Shown here: positions 8,724-18,240 of the stretch, one piece after another | How the letters are laid out: the number at the start of each line of letters is the position of its first letter | How positions within the stretch are numbered: position 1 is the stretch's first letter | Position numbers and translations under genes: made by a program | Origin: Prevotella brunnea | GTDB lineage: Bacteria > Bacteroidota > Bacteroidia > Bacteroidales > Bacteroidaceae | NCBI RefSeq assembly: GCF_008016795.1 | Contig: NZ_SDIK01000003.1 | Coordinates: forward strand, 1 to 41,949 | Length of the DNA stretch: 41,949 nucleotides | Direction: 5' to 3' | Notes under the pieces: generated by a model | Database searches by the model: none | What the model was told of the DNA's origin: nothing | The model's input: only the letters and a program-made list of their open reading frames with translations

Positions 8724-10696
8724 TATTTTAATGACATTGATTTTTGGAACATGAATAAAAGTTTATCTTTTTCGTTCATGCGGATATTATCAGAATAACC
8801 GTCTTTTGTTATTTGATACCCACATGGCTTAACCATAAAAATGCCTAAGCCCTTAGTGTACGAACTTACTTCTGAGGCATAGTCTTTACTTGTATTTAAT
8901 GGAACTTTCCCTTTAATATGACACCACTCATTATTACAACTGATGTCTTCAATCTCAGACATCAGTTTTTGCAAATCTGTAATAGCTTTGGAACTCGCTA
9001 CTTGGGGTATCTGCAACTCAAAACAGAGCATCGGTTCGAGAATGTCCACACCTGACTGTTGCAAAGCCAGCCTGAAGACATAAGGGGTCAGCTGTCTGAA
9101 ATCAGCAGGTGTACTTACCGGGCTATAATACTCGGCTTGAGTAAAAGTTACTTTCAGATCTGTCACTTCCCATCCATGTAAACCAGATTGGCAAGACATA
9201 CGAATCCCTTCAAAAACGGCATTTTGAAAAGAATGGTTCAGATAACCATAGGAGATGTCACTTTCGATTTGCAACCCTGCCCCTAACGGTAAGGGTTCAA
9301 GAGTCAGCCCTATTGTGGCCCAGTAAGGGTTGGGTGGTACTTCGATCTGAATAATCTTATTGACCTTTTTTATAGGTCGTTCTTTGTAGATAGTCTTGAT
9401 CTCATCAAAATGGACCTTTACGGAAAATCGTTCTTCCAGCAATGTCTGTATGATTTCCTTTTGGGTCAAACCATATAACGAGATTTCCAATTCATCACTA
9501 TATGAGTTTATGGAAAAGGACAAAGACGGGTCTTCAATCCACAATGTATTCAGAGCGGATATCACCTTGCTTCTCTCTTCGGGCTTATTTGGCCGGACGG
9601 AGGATTTGAGAGCGGGATGCTGATGAGATAATCCTTGAATCAAACAAGGTTTAGCACCTAAATAATCTCCGATTCGAAAATCTTCTATATCTTCTACAAT
9701 CGCGATATCATTGGCACCCACTTCATCAACATTTATCTCTCTGCCCTGATAAATAGTCTTTAGATTTTTAATCTTGATGAATTTTTCCGAATCGTTGATT
9801 CTTACAACGTCTCGAAGTCTCAGACTTCCGTCAATTATTTTAAGAAAACTTCTTTTATGCCCTTTGGGGTCATGCTCTATCTTATAGAGATAAGCTGAAA
9901 GTCTGTTTGAGACTGATGCCGGAGGAAGTATAAAAGAAGAAATGGCGTCCAACAACTCATTGATACCGATATTGAACATTGCTGATCCATGTAGCACCGG
10001 ATAGACTTTGGCTTTTGCCACAAGAGCGATTATCGTATTCCAATAATCAGCCGGTGAAATTTCGCTATCCGCCAAATATCGTTCTAATATATCGTCGTCA
10101 TGGTTGCATACAAATTCTTTGTATTCTTCCTTTATATATGTTTGGGAGCAAACCGGATAAACCGATCCATCGACAACAGTTTGCATAAACAGGACATCTT
10201 GCGACAGATTTGTTTTTATATCCATATACAAACGCTCCAAATTCACACCGGCACGGTCAATCTTATTGATAAATATAATTGTCGGGATTTGCAGCTTTTG
10301 TAAAGTACTGAACAGCAACTTTGTCTGCGCTTGTATGCCTTCCTTTGCGGATAAGATGAGGACTGCTCCATCAAGCATTTTGAATGTCCGCTCCACTTCC
10401 GCAATAAAATCCATGTGTCCCGGAGTGTCAATGATATTGCATTTCACTCCATTCCAGATAATAGATGTCGTAGAAGCCCGGACAGTAATTCCTCTACGTT
10501 TCTCTATATCCATAGAGTCCGTTATGGTGTCACCATTATCCACACGGCCGCACTTTTCCGTTGCTCCACTGGCAAACAGCAGATTCTCGGTTACGGAAGT
10601 TTTTCCTGCATCAATGTGAGCAAGAATTCCTAAATTTATAATATTCATTTGGATTAAGCAATAATATACTACAGTAGATGCATTGTCGAAACGCAC
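8723..10696 (-). CDS. tetQ: Tet(Q) ribosomal protection protein
   Basis: This is a translation-factor GTPase of the EF-G/TetM-TetO class that removes tetracycline from the ribosome. GTPase motifs are complete: AHIDAGKTS (G1), the RRGITVRAS switch, DTPGHMDF (G3) and NKIDRAG (G4). Two starts are plausible. GTG at 10696 has a strong GAGGAGG nine bases upstream and gives 657 residues; ATG at 10648 gives the classical 641-residue form. I chose the GTG because this Shine-Dalgarno is exceptional for Bacteroidales and sits in a regulated leader. It heads the tetQ-rteA-rteB operon and joins rteA by TAATG. Its inducible expression drives both resistance and the transfer cascade. Confidence 0.97.
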
Positions 10697-10774
10697 CTTT
10701 TAATACCTCCTCGTAGCATATGAGAACTACAGGATTACTAACTCGTATTAATATGTATATTATTACTGCCGCAT
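10697..10774 (-). promoter_or_regulatory. tetQ attenuation leader with three-codon leader peptide
   Basis: A minimal reading frame Met-Arg-Gln-stop is at 10763-10774. It is followed by a region in which TTAATAC pairs with GTATTAA, the latter overlapping the GAGGAGG Shine-Dalgarno (10706-10712) of tetQ. This is the arrangement known for tetQ of CTnDOT: ribosomes stalled by tetracycline on the leader peptide free the tetQ ribosome-binding site. The pairing is seen in the sequence; the mechanism is from established knowledge of the family. Confidence 0.8.
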
Positions 10775-10782
10775 AACGATTA

Positions 10783-10813
10783 CAAAATTACACAAAAAAA
10801 TATATCTAACAAA
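10783..10813 (-). promoter_or_regulatory. tetQ operon promoter
   Basis: On the minus strand TTTG (10810-10813) and TAATTTTG (10783-10790) are 19 bp apart, matching the Bacteroides consensus. The transcript should begin just before the leader peptide at 10774. Confidence 0.8.
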
Positions 10814-11156
10814 AGTGGGAGGATTTTTTAACTTTTTTTACCATAGACATTTTATTAGGGAAGCGTAGGTTCAACTGGCAAGTACAAATAAGTAGAAATG
10901 TTTGAACAACACCGTTTTAGGAAGTTGAAAAATCAAGTTTCTCTCTCGGTATAGCGTTTATTTTGGCCAATATCTTCTTTAGTTTAGCATTTGTGTATTT
11001 CCCATTCGTGTTCTATTTAGCTCCTTATTATGAGTATGTAGCAAGTTACTTATCAAATTCAGCCTCTTTGAGGGTCAAATATGGTTTTGCAAATGGTGAC
11101 TGACAAGACATAAACAAGGTCAGCAGGAATTTTTTACATAAATGGACATGAATGTA
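10814..11156. other. Gene-poor stretch upstream of tetQ
   Basis: No complete gene is visible. One plus-strand frame without any Met codon stays open for 60 codons (10921-11103) and reads as a hydrophobic, membrane-like stretch (GIAFILANIFFSLAFVYF). It could be the remnant of a small membrane protein gene. I do not recognise it. Confidence 0.4.
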
Positions 11157-11312
11157 TATAACCTAAAATAAGAATAAATTTTAATAAGGGCTGCCCAAAA
11201 AGAAAAAAATGCAGTTGCCATCCTATAGATACTTGCAGAAAGGATAAAATTTACTTTTAGACCTTTTGGGATAGCCCTTATTAATACTTCAGATAAAATT
11301 CCTTAGGTTATA
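11157..11312. repeat. Nested foldback element (MITE-like), IS-type ends
   Basis: An inner 104-bp unit (11181-11284) has about 22-bp inverted ends, TTAATAAGGGCTGCCCAAAA on the left and its near-complement on the right with one indel and a few changes. An outer inverted repeat, TATAACCTAA (11157-11166) and TTAGGTTATA (11303-11312), encloses it, and the stop codon of the helicase gene falls in the outer right arm. The GGGCTGCCCAAAA ends resemble insertion-sequence termini. It could be a MITE, and its transcript would form a long hairpin that may terminate the helicase operon. Confidence 0.65.
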
Positions 11313-14300
11313 TTTTCAATCCTTTGGACCGGGTTTCCTCCTTGGCATACAGTCCCGGACGCCCGATTATGACATGGTTGGCAACGATACTATCCGCCGG
11401 ACTGCGTATCTGCGGCGGTGCATTTTCGGGATATTGCGCCTGCCTGTTCCTCACATCTTCCGCTTCCGGCTTGAGCTGTTGCCCTTCATTCTCCTTTTCT
11501 GCGACTTCGGGCGTGGGTGGCGCAAGCTCCAGCTGAATTTTTCGGTCAAGGGCGGCAAGTTCGGACTTCAACTGCTTCAGCTCGTCCTCCTTCTTCCACA
11601 CCTTACCCGCTATCTCCTGTAACTGCGGTATCTCCATCTCCAGCACCTCGTTCTTCGCCTTGTACTGGTCGATGATGGAGGGTATCCTCTCCATCGCGTT
11701 GAGGAAGTTGCGGGCGGCGGCCAACGGGTCAGCCATCGCCAGATGCCCGTTGTTGTAGGTGTACTTGTAGTTCCCCTCGACCACGAAGCGGTTGTCGGTG
11801 AACTCCAATCCCTCTTTGAGTATCCTTTCGCTCACCACCTTTATCGGAAAACCGTAAAGTTCACCGACCTGCGTGTACAACCCTCCGGTCGTGGCATTCT
11901 TGGCTATCTCCTGCAAACGCTTTCCGATGACCTTCTCATCGGCGGAATCCACTCCGTCCACCTTTATTATATTAAGGCGGTTGCCCTCCTTGTCGGTCTG
12001 CACCACCGACAGGAAGCGGTTCCAGTCCTCCGTCATGGCATCTATGAAAGCCGTGTTGTTGCGCAACTCGCCGGTCTTTGACTCCAGCTTGAACTCCGAA
12101 TCACGCTTGCCCTTGTTGAACGACTTGCGTTCCCCTTCGAGCGATGCGATCCGCTTTTCCAGTTTCGCCTTGTCCAACAGGTCGGTATTGCCGGAGAGCA
12201 ACGCCATGTATTCCGAGAAATTCATGCCCGATTTCTCGTCCATCGCCCCCTCGTCAATGGTACGCGCACCCATCGCGCCGCTTTTGAGCTGGCTTATGAA
12301 AGTCTGCTTGCAGTGCAGGAGGTTGAACTTGTAGCTGTCCAGCGACATCTCCACCGCATAGATGATTACATCCACGTTGTTCCCGGCGAAATGCTTGGCT
12401 ATCTCATTCCCGGCTCTAACTCCGCGTCCGTCACGCTGTTGCAGGTCGGACGGTCGCCACGGCGTGTCCAAATGATGGATTGCCACACACCGTTTCTGTG
12501 CGTTTACACCCGTACCAAGCATACTCGTGGAGCCGAACAGCACACGCACCGTTCCGGCATTCATGGCATCTATCACCGCCTTGCGAGCCTTGTCGGTCTT
12601 GCACTCCTGAATGAAGCGCACCTCGCTTGGCGGTATGCCGTAATCCTCCGTCAGCTTGCGCTTGATTTCCGAATAGACGTTCCACCCGTCGCCCGGCTGG
12701 TATGTCCCCAAGTCAGAGAAAACGAACTGTGTGCCTTTCTGCGCGTCGTATTTTTGGTAATACTCCGCGATCATATTGGCACAGTGGCTCGCCTTGTTAT
12801 CGGGGTGGTCTTCATAATTCGGATCTATCATGCGCATGTCGAGAGCCATCTTGCGGGCGTAGTCCGTGGCGATGAGCATCTTCGCCTTTTCTTCCGTTTC
12901 CGAAAGCGGCAGCCTGCCCAACAGGGTAGCGTCGCCTGTCTTGGCGAACTGCATCAGCTTCTGTATGAAGTCCTCCTGTTCCGGCGTGGGCGGTATGTGG
13001 TGCAGTATCTCGTTCTTGTTGGGACGGTCCACGCCCACATCTTCCGCCGTGCGGTAGTCCGTTATTTCGTTATAGAAGGCGGCAAGTTCCGGCACTTTGA
13101 TGAAGTAGCGGAAACGCTCCTTCTGCACCACGTTGTTCGTCACGTTAAATTCAAAGTCCGTCGTCTTTTTGGCGAATATCGCCGCCCAAGCATCGAAACA
13201 CCGGATGTCCTGCCGTTCCAGCTCCTTCGGACGCAGGTACTTGAACAGCAGATACAATTCAGTCAGCGAGTTGCTGATGGTCGTGCCCGAAAGGAAGGTC
13301 GCTCCCAAGTCCTTGCCTGTGCGCTCCTGTATGGTACGTATGGCAAAGAGCATATTCAGTGCCTTCTGGCTTCCCTCGCTGTTTCCCAGCCCCGCCACAC
13401 GGTCGTGGCGCGTGTTGAAAGTCAGATTCTTGAACTGGTGCGATTCATCAATGAAGATGTGGTCGATGCCCATCTGCTTGAAGTCCACCACGTCATCCGT
13501 GCGCGATCGAATGGCGTGTTCCACCTTCTCCAGCTTCGCTTCAAGGTTGTGCTTGCGCTTCTCCAAACCTTTCAGCATCGCCCGCGACACGTTCTTTCCC
13601 TGCTGGCGCAGCACTTCGAGGTTTTCCTCCACCGTGTCAAGCTCCGCTTGCAGGATGCGCTGCTGCAACTCCGGCGACTGCGGTATCTTGCCGAACTGGT
13701 CGTGCGACATGATGACACAATCGTAATCGTTGTTCTTGATATTGTTGAAGAAGTGCACACGGTTGGCAGTCGAAAAGTCCTTCTCCGAAGCGTACAGAAT
13801 ACGCGCGTTGGGATATGCCGCCTGATAGGTGGCAGCAATCTCCGCAACATTGGCTTTCAACCCGATAATCATCGGCTTATGCGCCAAGTTCAGACGCTTC
13901 ATCTCATGCGCGGCGATGCACATTATCAGCGTCTTGCCGGTTCCGACCTCGTGGTCACAAATTCCGCCGCCGTTCTGTTTCAGCATCCAGACGCAATCCA
14001 TTTGCGAGGGATAGACACTCTTGATGCCCCGGCTTGCCAAGCCTTTCAGATTGAGGTCGGGAAAAGTCTGGTGCGAGCCGTCATACTTCGGGCGCACAAA
14101 ACAGTTGAACTTGCGGTTATACATCGTCGTCAGCCGTTCCTTGAACTGCGGCGACTGCTCTTCGAGCCATTCGGAGAAACCGTTTCGTATCTCGTCAATC
14201 TTGGCGTTGGCGAGCTGTATTCCCTCGCTGTCGCGCACCTTGATGTCATTGCCATGCTCGTCCTTGCCGATGGACTTCATCATGTCGGGGCAGGTGTTGT

Positions 14301-17025
14301 GCAGAGCGTGCTTCAGGAGGTGCATACCGTCATAGTTCCGGTAATACCCCTTCACCAGAAACTCGTCCGTGATTTTCATGGTGCGGTAGCCGCACGCCAC
14401 CGAAAACTCGTCCATGCTGGCGGAGTAGGCGATTTTCACCTCAGTGTCGAACAGATGGCTCATGTAGGCGGCATAGACACCCGTCGGAATCCAGCGTTCC
14501 CCGAAGTTGAAATCAAGGTCTTCAAAGGCGATGCGTGGCGGTTCGGCATCTTTCAGAGCCTCCAACGCCTGCTTCACCTCCGGCATACGTTCATTTTCGG
14601 GGTTTTCGCCCATCCATGCCTCTATGCGTTCCGCCTTCTCTATCACGTTCCCGGCGATGAAGCGGTCTTTGATCTCGTAACCGGTCACGAGCGGATTATA
14701 ATAGATGCGCCCTTGCAAGGCAGTGAGCAATTCCTCCGCCGTGCTGTCGGTTATCTCCCGCATATAGTCGAGATTGACCGTACCGAACTTGTTGAGTGAT
14801 GCGGAGAGGGCTTCTTCGGGAGAGCCTACGTTGGCATGGCTCTCCACCGCAAAGGAAACAGGACGCTCGAAGATGTCCGCCTTGACGAACTTTCCGTTCT
14901 CCGCCCGTTCCAACGAAAGGATGTCACGTCCGCCCGCGTCCATCATCACCAATTTCACGTTCTGCTTGGCGTTGAGGTTGCCGTAGCGCATGACAAACTC
15001 ATCGTAACAGGTGTTCAAGTGTTCACGCCACGGAACATTCGCCTCGCGCCGGAGCGATTCATAACGGTACAGACGCTCGTAGGCATCACGCAGGGAGATG
15101 TAGAGCATCAGTTTCTCTTTCTGAAAGCCATTGAGGTCAGCGGGATGGAACATCCCTCCGTAGGGCGTGAGGTCTTTCAGATAGCCCACGTTTCTTGACG
15201 CATCGAGCACGATGGAGCCTTTACGGTGATGGGGCTCCAGCGTGCGGTCGTAGGGATGCGGAGTGAGGTCAAGCGGTGGCTGCTTTACCTCTGCAGGCTT
15301 CGTCTCAGCTTCGGACAACGGCTTTATCTCTCCCATGGGAGGGATGAAGGCGGGATTAAGCGTATCAGCCACGCCCAGTCTCTTCAACTGTTCCTGACGA
15401 TGGCGTTCCGCCTCCTGGCGCAATGCCACACGCTTCTCCGGTGTCAACGTCATCATGGTCTCATAGAAACCATTGATAGGCGGGTTGTCCTCCCAGTTGA
15501 TGTCCGCATAGATGTCGCCCGGCAGGGTCTTCTTTTCTTCTTTGTGGGCATCGTCTGCATTTTTCTGTGAAGGCTGCAATGATTCACCATCCTGCTTCTT
15601 CGGCTTCTCCGCACGGGCAGGTGTGGGATGATTCCCCTTTTGTGCCTGTTTGGCGACAGCAGACTTCTTTTTGTTCTTCGGGACAGGCTTCTCTTGCGGA
15701 ACGGTGTACTCCCATAGGTCGAAAAGGGTAAGCTGTACCGCCTTCCCCTCAGCAGAATGATCTATTGAGGGTTGTTCTTTCGGAGACTCTGTAATTGTAG
15801 GGACTTCTTCCGCTATCTTGGTTTCCTTGGTCGCAGACGGAATGGCTTGGGTTGGTATCTCCTCCGCCATACCCTTATAGCGTGCCACGTCCAACCGTGC
15901 AGCCAAATCGGCATCAATCCGCTTACGCAAATCCTCGGCGATTCCCGTCACACCGCCCTCATATAGATAGAGCATCGCAGGTTTCCCGTATGGGTCGGTG
16001 TCCAGTTTGGCACTGGTGTGTATGACCAACTCGGGATGTGCCAGCAGATAACGGTTGGTCGTCACGTGGGTATGATTGTCCTTCACCGTCTGTGTCAACA
16101 GTTGGTCGTCCTCCGTCAGTTCTTCCTTGCGGCTGTTCTTCTGAAGGATGATCAGGTCGCAGCCCACCTCGGTGTTGGCGTTCTCCGTGAAGAGGTTGTT
16201 GGGCATTCGCACCACCGACAACAGGTCGGCATTCCTCATCATCAGAAAGCGGGTGCCGTTGTTGCTCTCGCTGTCCAGCACGCCCTGCGAGGTGAGGAAG
16301 GCGACGATGCCGCCGTCACGTACGGCATCGAGTCCTTTCAGGAAGAAATAGTTATGTATCTTCTTCGCCGCTGCCCGGTGCATGAGGGAACGCTTCTCAT
16401 ACTCCGCATCGAATACGGCGATGTCACCGAAGGGGATGTTGGACAGGGCAAGGTCGAAATGGCCGTTGAAGGGTTTTTCTATTTTCTCAAAACCTTCTAC
16501 ACGCACTTTCCGGTCGGGATGAAGATGGCGGAGCATCCTGCCCGTCAGCAGGTCCTTCTCGAAAGCCATCACATCGGCTTGGGGTGCGTAGCGCAGCATG
16601 GAGTCCACGAAAGCTCCCATGCCTGCCGATGGTTCCAGCAACCGTACGGGCATGATGCCGTGCCCCGCAAGCACGCCTGCGAGGGTATCTGTGATTTCCT
16701 TCGGGGTATAGAAGGCCGTGAGCACGGAGCCTTTCAGCGAATCAACATAACGCTTGTACTCCATCTCGTTACGGCTATTCTCACGGATAAGGCGGTGGAG
16801 TTCCGCCGTGGGTGCAAAGAGTTCGAGGTCGGATTTCGCCCAGTGGACGGCATCCGTCAGTTCCTTGGCGGGATTAAGAATGCACTTCAAGCCTCCGAAG
16901 CCGCAGTACCTACGCAGTATGTCGCGCTCGGCCTCGGTGGGGGTGCGCCCTTCCCGGTCAAGGAGGAATGCCGTCCGTATCGCCTCGATATTGTCCCTCA
17001 GTCGCTGCTTGCGGTTAAACGCCAT
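11308..17025 (-). CDS. N6-adenine methyltransferase / SNF2-type helicase fusion
   Basis: This 1905-residue protein is the very large methylase-helicase found in many Bacteroides conjugative elements. The methyltransferase part has an AdoMet-binding [11 protein letters not shown] (about 129-139) and a catalytic NIPFGD (196-201), a variant of the NPPF/Y motif. A Pro/Lys-rich linker (about 400-560) separates it from the rest. The helicase part has Walker A HEVGTGKT near 1020, a DESH box ([10 protein letters not shown]) near 1190, an [13 protein letters not shown] block, and motif [13 protein letters not shown] near 1530. A coiled-coil-like C-terminus follows. Its role (modification of incoming DNA, or remodelling during transfer) is not established; the isoleucine in NIPF could reduce methyltransferase activity. 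The gene starts 11 bp inside the upstream DUF1896 gene. Confidence 0.88.
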   Translation of the reverse strand: MAFNRKQRLRDNIEAIRTAFLLDREGRTPTEAERDILRRYCGFGGLKCILNPAKELTDAVHWAKSDLELFAPTAELHRLIRENSRNEMEYKRYVDSLKGSVLTAFYTPKEITDTLAGVLAGHGIMPVRLLEPSAGMGAFVDSMLRYAPQADVMAFEKDLLTGRMLRHLHPDRKVRVEGFEKIEKPFNGHFDLALSNIPFGDIAVFDAEYEKRSLMHRAAAKKIHNYFFLKGLDAVRDGGIVAFLTSQGVLDSESNNGTRFLMMRNADLLSVVRMPNNLFTENANTEVGCDLIILQKNSRKEELTEDDQLLTQTVKDNHTHVTTNRYLLAHPELVIHTSAKLDTDPYGKPAMLYLYEGGVTGIAEDLRKRIDADLAARLDVARYKGMAEEIPTQAIPSATKETKIAEEVPTITESPKEQPSIDHSAEGKAVQLTLFDLWEYTVPQEKPVPKNKKKSAVAKQAQKGNHPTPARAEKPKKQDGESLQPSQKNADDAHKEEKKTLPGDIYADINWEDNPPINGFYETMMTLTPEKRVALRQEAERHRQEQLKRLGVADTLNPAFIPPMGEIKPLSEAETKPAEVKQPPLDLTPHPYDRTLEPHHRKGSIVLDASRNVGYLKDLTPYGGMFHPADLNGFQKEKLMLYISLRDAYERLYRYESLRREANVPWREHLNTCYDEFVMRYGNLNAKQNVKLVMMDAGGRDILSLERAENGKFVKADIFERPVSFAVESHANVGSPEEALSASLNKFGTVNLDYMREITDSTAEELLTALQGRIYYNPLVTGYEIKDRFIAGNVIEKAERIEAWMGENPENERMPEVKQALEALKDAEPPRIAFEDLDFNFGERWIPTGVYAAYMSHLFDTEVKIAYSASMDEFSVACGYRTMKITDEFLVKGYYRNYDGMHLLKHALHNTCPDMMKSIGKDEHGNDIKVRDSEGIQLANAKIDEIRNGFSEWLEEQSPQFKERLTTMYNRKFNCFVRPKYDGSHQTFPDLNLKGLASRGIKSVYPSQMDCVWMLKQNGGGICDHEVGTGKTLIMCIAAHEMKRLNLAHKPMIIGLKANVAEIAATYQAAYPNARILYASEKDFSTANRVHFFNNIKNNDYDCVIMSHDQFGKIPQSPELQQRILQAELDTVEENLEVLRQQGKNVSRAMLKGLEKRKHNLEAKLEKVEHAIRSRTDDVVDFKQMGIDHIFIDESHQFKNLTFNTRHDRVAGLGNSEGSQKALNMLFAIRTIQERTGKDLGATFLSGTTISNSLTELYLLFKYLRPKELERQDIRCFDAWAAIFAKKTTDFEFNVTNNVVQKERFRYFIKVPELAAFYNEITDYRTAEDVGVDRPNKNEILHHIPPTPEQEDFIQKLMQFAKTGDATLLGRLPLSETEEKAKMLIATDYARKMALDMRMIDPNYEDHPDNKASHCANMIAEYYQKYDAQKGTQFVFSDLGTYQPGDGWNVYSEIKRKLTEDYGIPPSEVRFIQECKTDKARKAVIDAMNAGTVRVLFGSTSMLGTGVNAQKRCVAIHHLDTPWRPSDLQQRDGRGVRAGNEIAKHFAGNNVDVIIYAVEMSLDSYKFNLLHCKQTFISQLKSGAMGARTIDEGAMDEKSGMNFSEYMALLSGNTDLLDKAKLEKRIASLEGERKSFNKGKRDSEFKLESKTGELRNNTAFIDAMTEDWNRFLSVVQTDKEGNRLNIIKVDGVDSADEKVIGKRLQEIAKNATTGGLYTQVGELYGFPIKVVSERILKEGLEFTDNRFVVEGNYKYTYNNGHLAMADPLAAARNFLNAMERIPSIIDQYKAKNEVLEMEIPQLQEIAGKVWKKEDELKQLKSELAALDRKIQLELAPPTPEVAEKENEGQQLKPEAEDVRNRQAQYPENAPPQIRSPADSIVANHVIIGRPGLYAKEETRSKGLKI

Positions 17026-17461
17026 ACTCGGCCAGATAGAGTACGACAGCTCCCGTCAGTTCGCTGTACAGCAGGTCATAGTCCAACGACTGGGCGAAAT
17101 GGTCGTCAGACAGGTCGTAGATGGAGAATACGTTGTCCACTAAAGGCAGCAGTTTCGTGGTAAGGGCTTCCTGCCGCGTTTCGGGGATCTCGTAGGCAAA
17201 CTCGTTCGTGATGACCTCACGCAGGATGGCGTATCTGGAGTGGTGCAGCCCTTTCAGCAGGGTCTGCATCGCCAGTTCCTGCGCTCCCTCGATGGGATAG
17301 CCCTCACGGCGTGCCTGTTCGTAGGCGGTTGCGGCCAGGTCGGCACGGGTCTCGATGAAGGAGGCATCATCGGCCTGCTCAAAACGGTTCTCTTGAAGGT
17401 GTTTTTGCAGATAGAGGTGGTAGTACGACAGCTCTTTCCGCTTTTTTTCGTTCTTGTTCAT
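17015..17461 (-). CDS. DUF1896 family protein
   Basis: This small 148-residue protein is one I recognise as DUF1896, a family common in Bacteroidales integrative elements next to topB and the large helicase. Visible features are [17 protein letters not shown] at the N-terminus, a central [20 protein letters not shown] helix pair, and FAYEIPE. There is no signal peptide and no known catalytic motif; the function is unknown. Its 3' end overlaps the helicase start by 11 bp, which implies coupled translation. The upstream side is occupied by a group II intron, so transcription from the topB side must cross both a terminator and the intron. Confidence 0.8.
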   Translation of the reverse strand: MNKNEKKRKELSYYHLYLQKHLQENRFEQADDASFIETRADLAATAYEQARREGYPIEGAQELAMQTLLKGLHHSRYAILREVITNEFAYEIPETRQEALTTKLLPLVDNVFSIYDLSDDHFAQSLDYDLLYSELTGAVVLYLAEYGV

Positions 17462-17512
17462 GTCTATTCTTGGATTATAGTGGTGAATACTAAATGTCGG
17501 GATAGAAATCGG

Positions 17513-18124
17513 GTAGGTCGGAAAACGGAGTAAGTTTTCTGACCTACTTTCGTTTTCCTTCCTCCCACACCACCGTACGTGCCGTTCGGCATACGGCGGT
17601 TTCGGGCTTATCTTGTCCCTTTTGGACTCCGCATATTGGACATCGTCACTTCTTCTCTATTGTCGGGATACGCCCTATCGTCTTGAAAAGAGAGTTCCTC
17701 TTCGGTCATCTGACTACTACAGTTTCCAAATACACAGATTGTCTTGTGAGACAATGCACGATTCGGCCCTTCGCCTTGACCGTCACGCGGTCGGCTACTT
17801 CGGCCTCTGCTGACTCCTCGACATTCGTTGTTACTATCCTTGCGGACTGCCGAGGCCTCGCGGGGTAAGCCATACATCTTTCCTCGTTTACCTGCATGGT
17901 TTACGCAACAAGGTTACGGTTGCCTTTAGGAGCTTCACTGTCTTTAGCCAGCTTGTCCGCTTGATGCGCCTTAGTACCATGTTTCTGTTCGTCAGGCCAC
18001 GATTTCGCTATTGCTTCTTCTCTCCCGAGCGTCACCACTCGAAACTTGCAAGTCGCTATGGGGTTCGTTGGCAACTACGCCCCGCGTGGACTTTCACCAC
18101 AGATGTATGACATGCCCGTCATAC
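17513..18124 (-). mobile_element. ORF-less group II intron (group IIC-like)
   Basis: On the minus strand a 612-nt unit starts GTATGACGGGCATG and has a GTGGTGAAAGTCCAC domain I motif. Domain V is at 17569-17600 (CGCCGTATG, GAAC loop, CGTACGGTGG) with a CGC triad, the variant typical of group IIC. The last hairpin (GTAGGTCAGAAAAC/GTTTTCCGACCTAC, 17546 to 17513) fits domain VI with one A-C mismatch as a possible branch point. It ends in GACCTAC, like the intron in mobC. There is no room for a maturase gene, so it would depend on a protein supplied in trans. Its 5' end lies one base after the T-tract of the topB terminator, the known target preference of group IIC introns. Exact ends are inferred. 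Confidence 0.85.
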
Positions 18125-18125
18125 G

Positions 18126-18158
18126 AAAAAAGCACTCCGGGTATCCCTCCCGAAGTGC
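18126..18158 (-). terminator. Intrinsic terminator behind topB
   Basis: On the minus strand GCACTTCGGG (18149-18158) pairs with CCCGGAGTGC (18132-18141) in a 10-bp stem with one wobble pair. Six T's follow at 18126-18131. The group II intron begins at 18124, immediately behind it. Confidence 0.85.
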
Positions 18159-18240
18159 CACCACTAAATCCAAAGTAAATCAGTCCGGTCTTAGAAGAAC
18201 AAGAACGATTCGACTTTGATTCAGTGGCGAAGGTACTCAT

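Noticed and set aside
12313..14799. An 828-codon open frame on the plus strand
   Set aside because: It is opposite the well-supported methylase-helicase gene and shows no domain; it is a shadow caused by GC-rich codon structure.
16018..17163. A 381-codon open frame on the plus strand
   Set aside because: It is a shadow of the helicase and DUF1896 genes on the opposite strand, with no recognisable motif.
17608..17897. Short open frames within the second group II intron
   Set aside because: They overlap structural intron RNA and do not resemble a maturase or reverse transcriptase.
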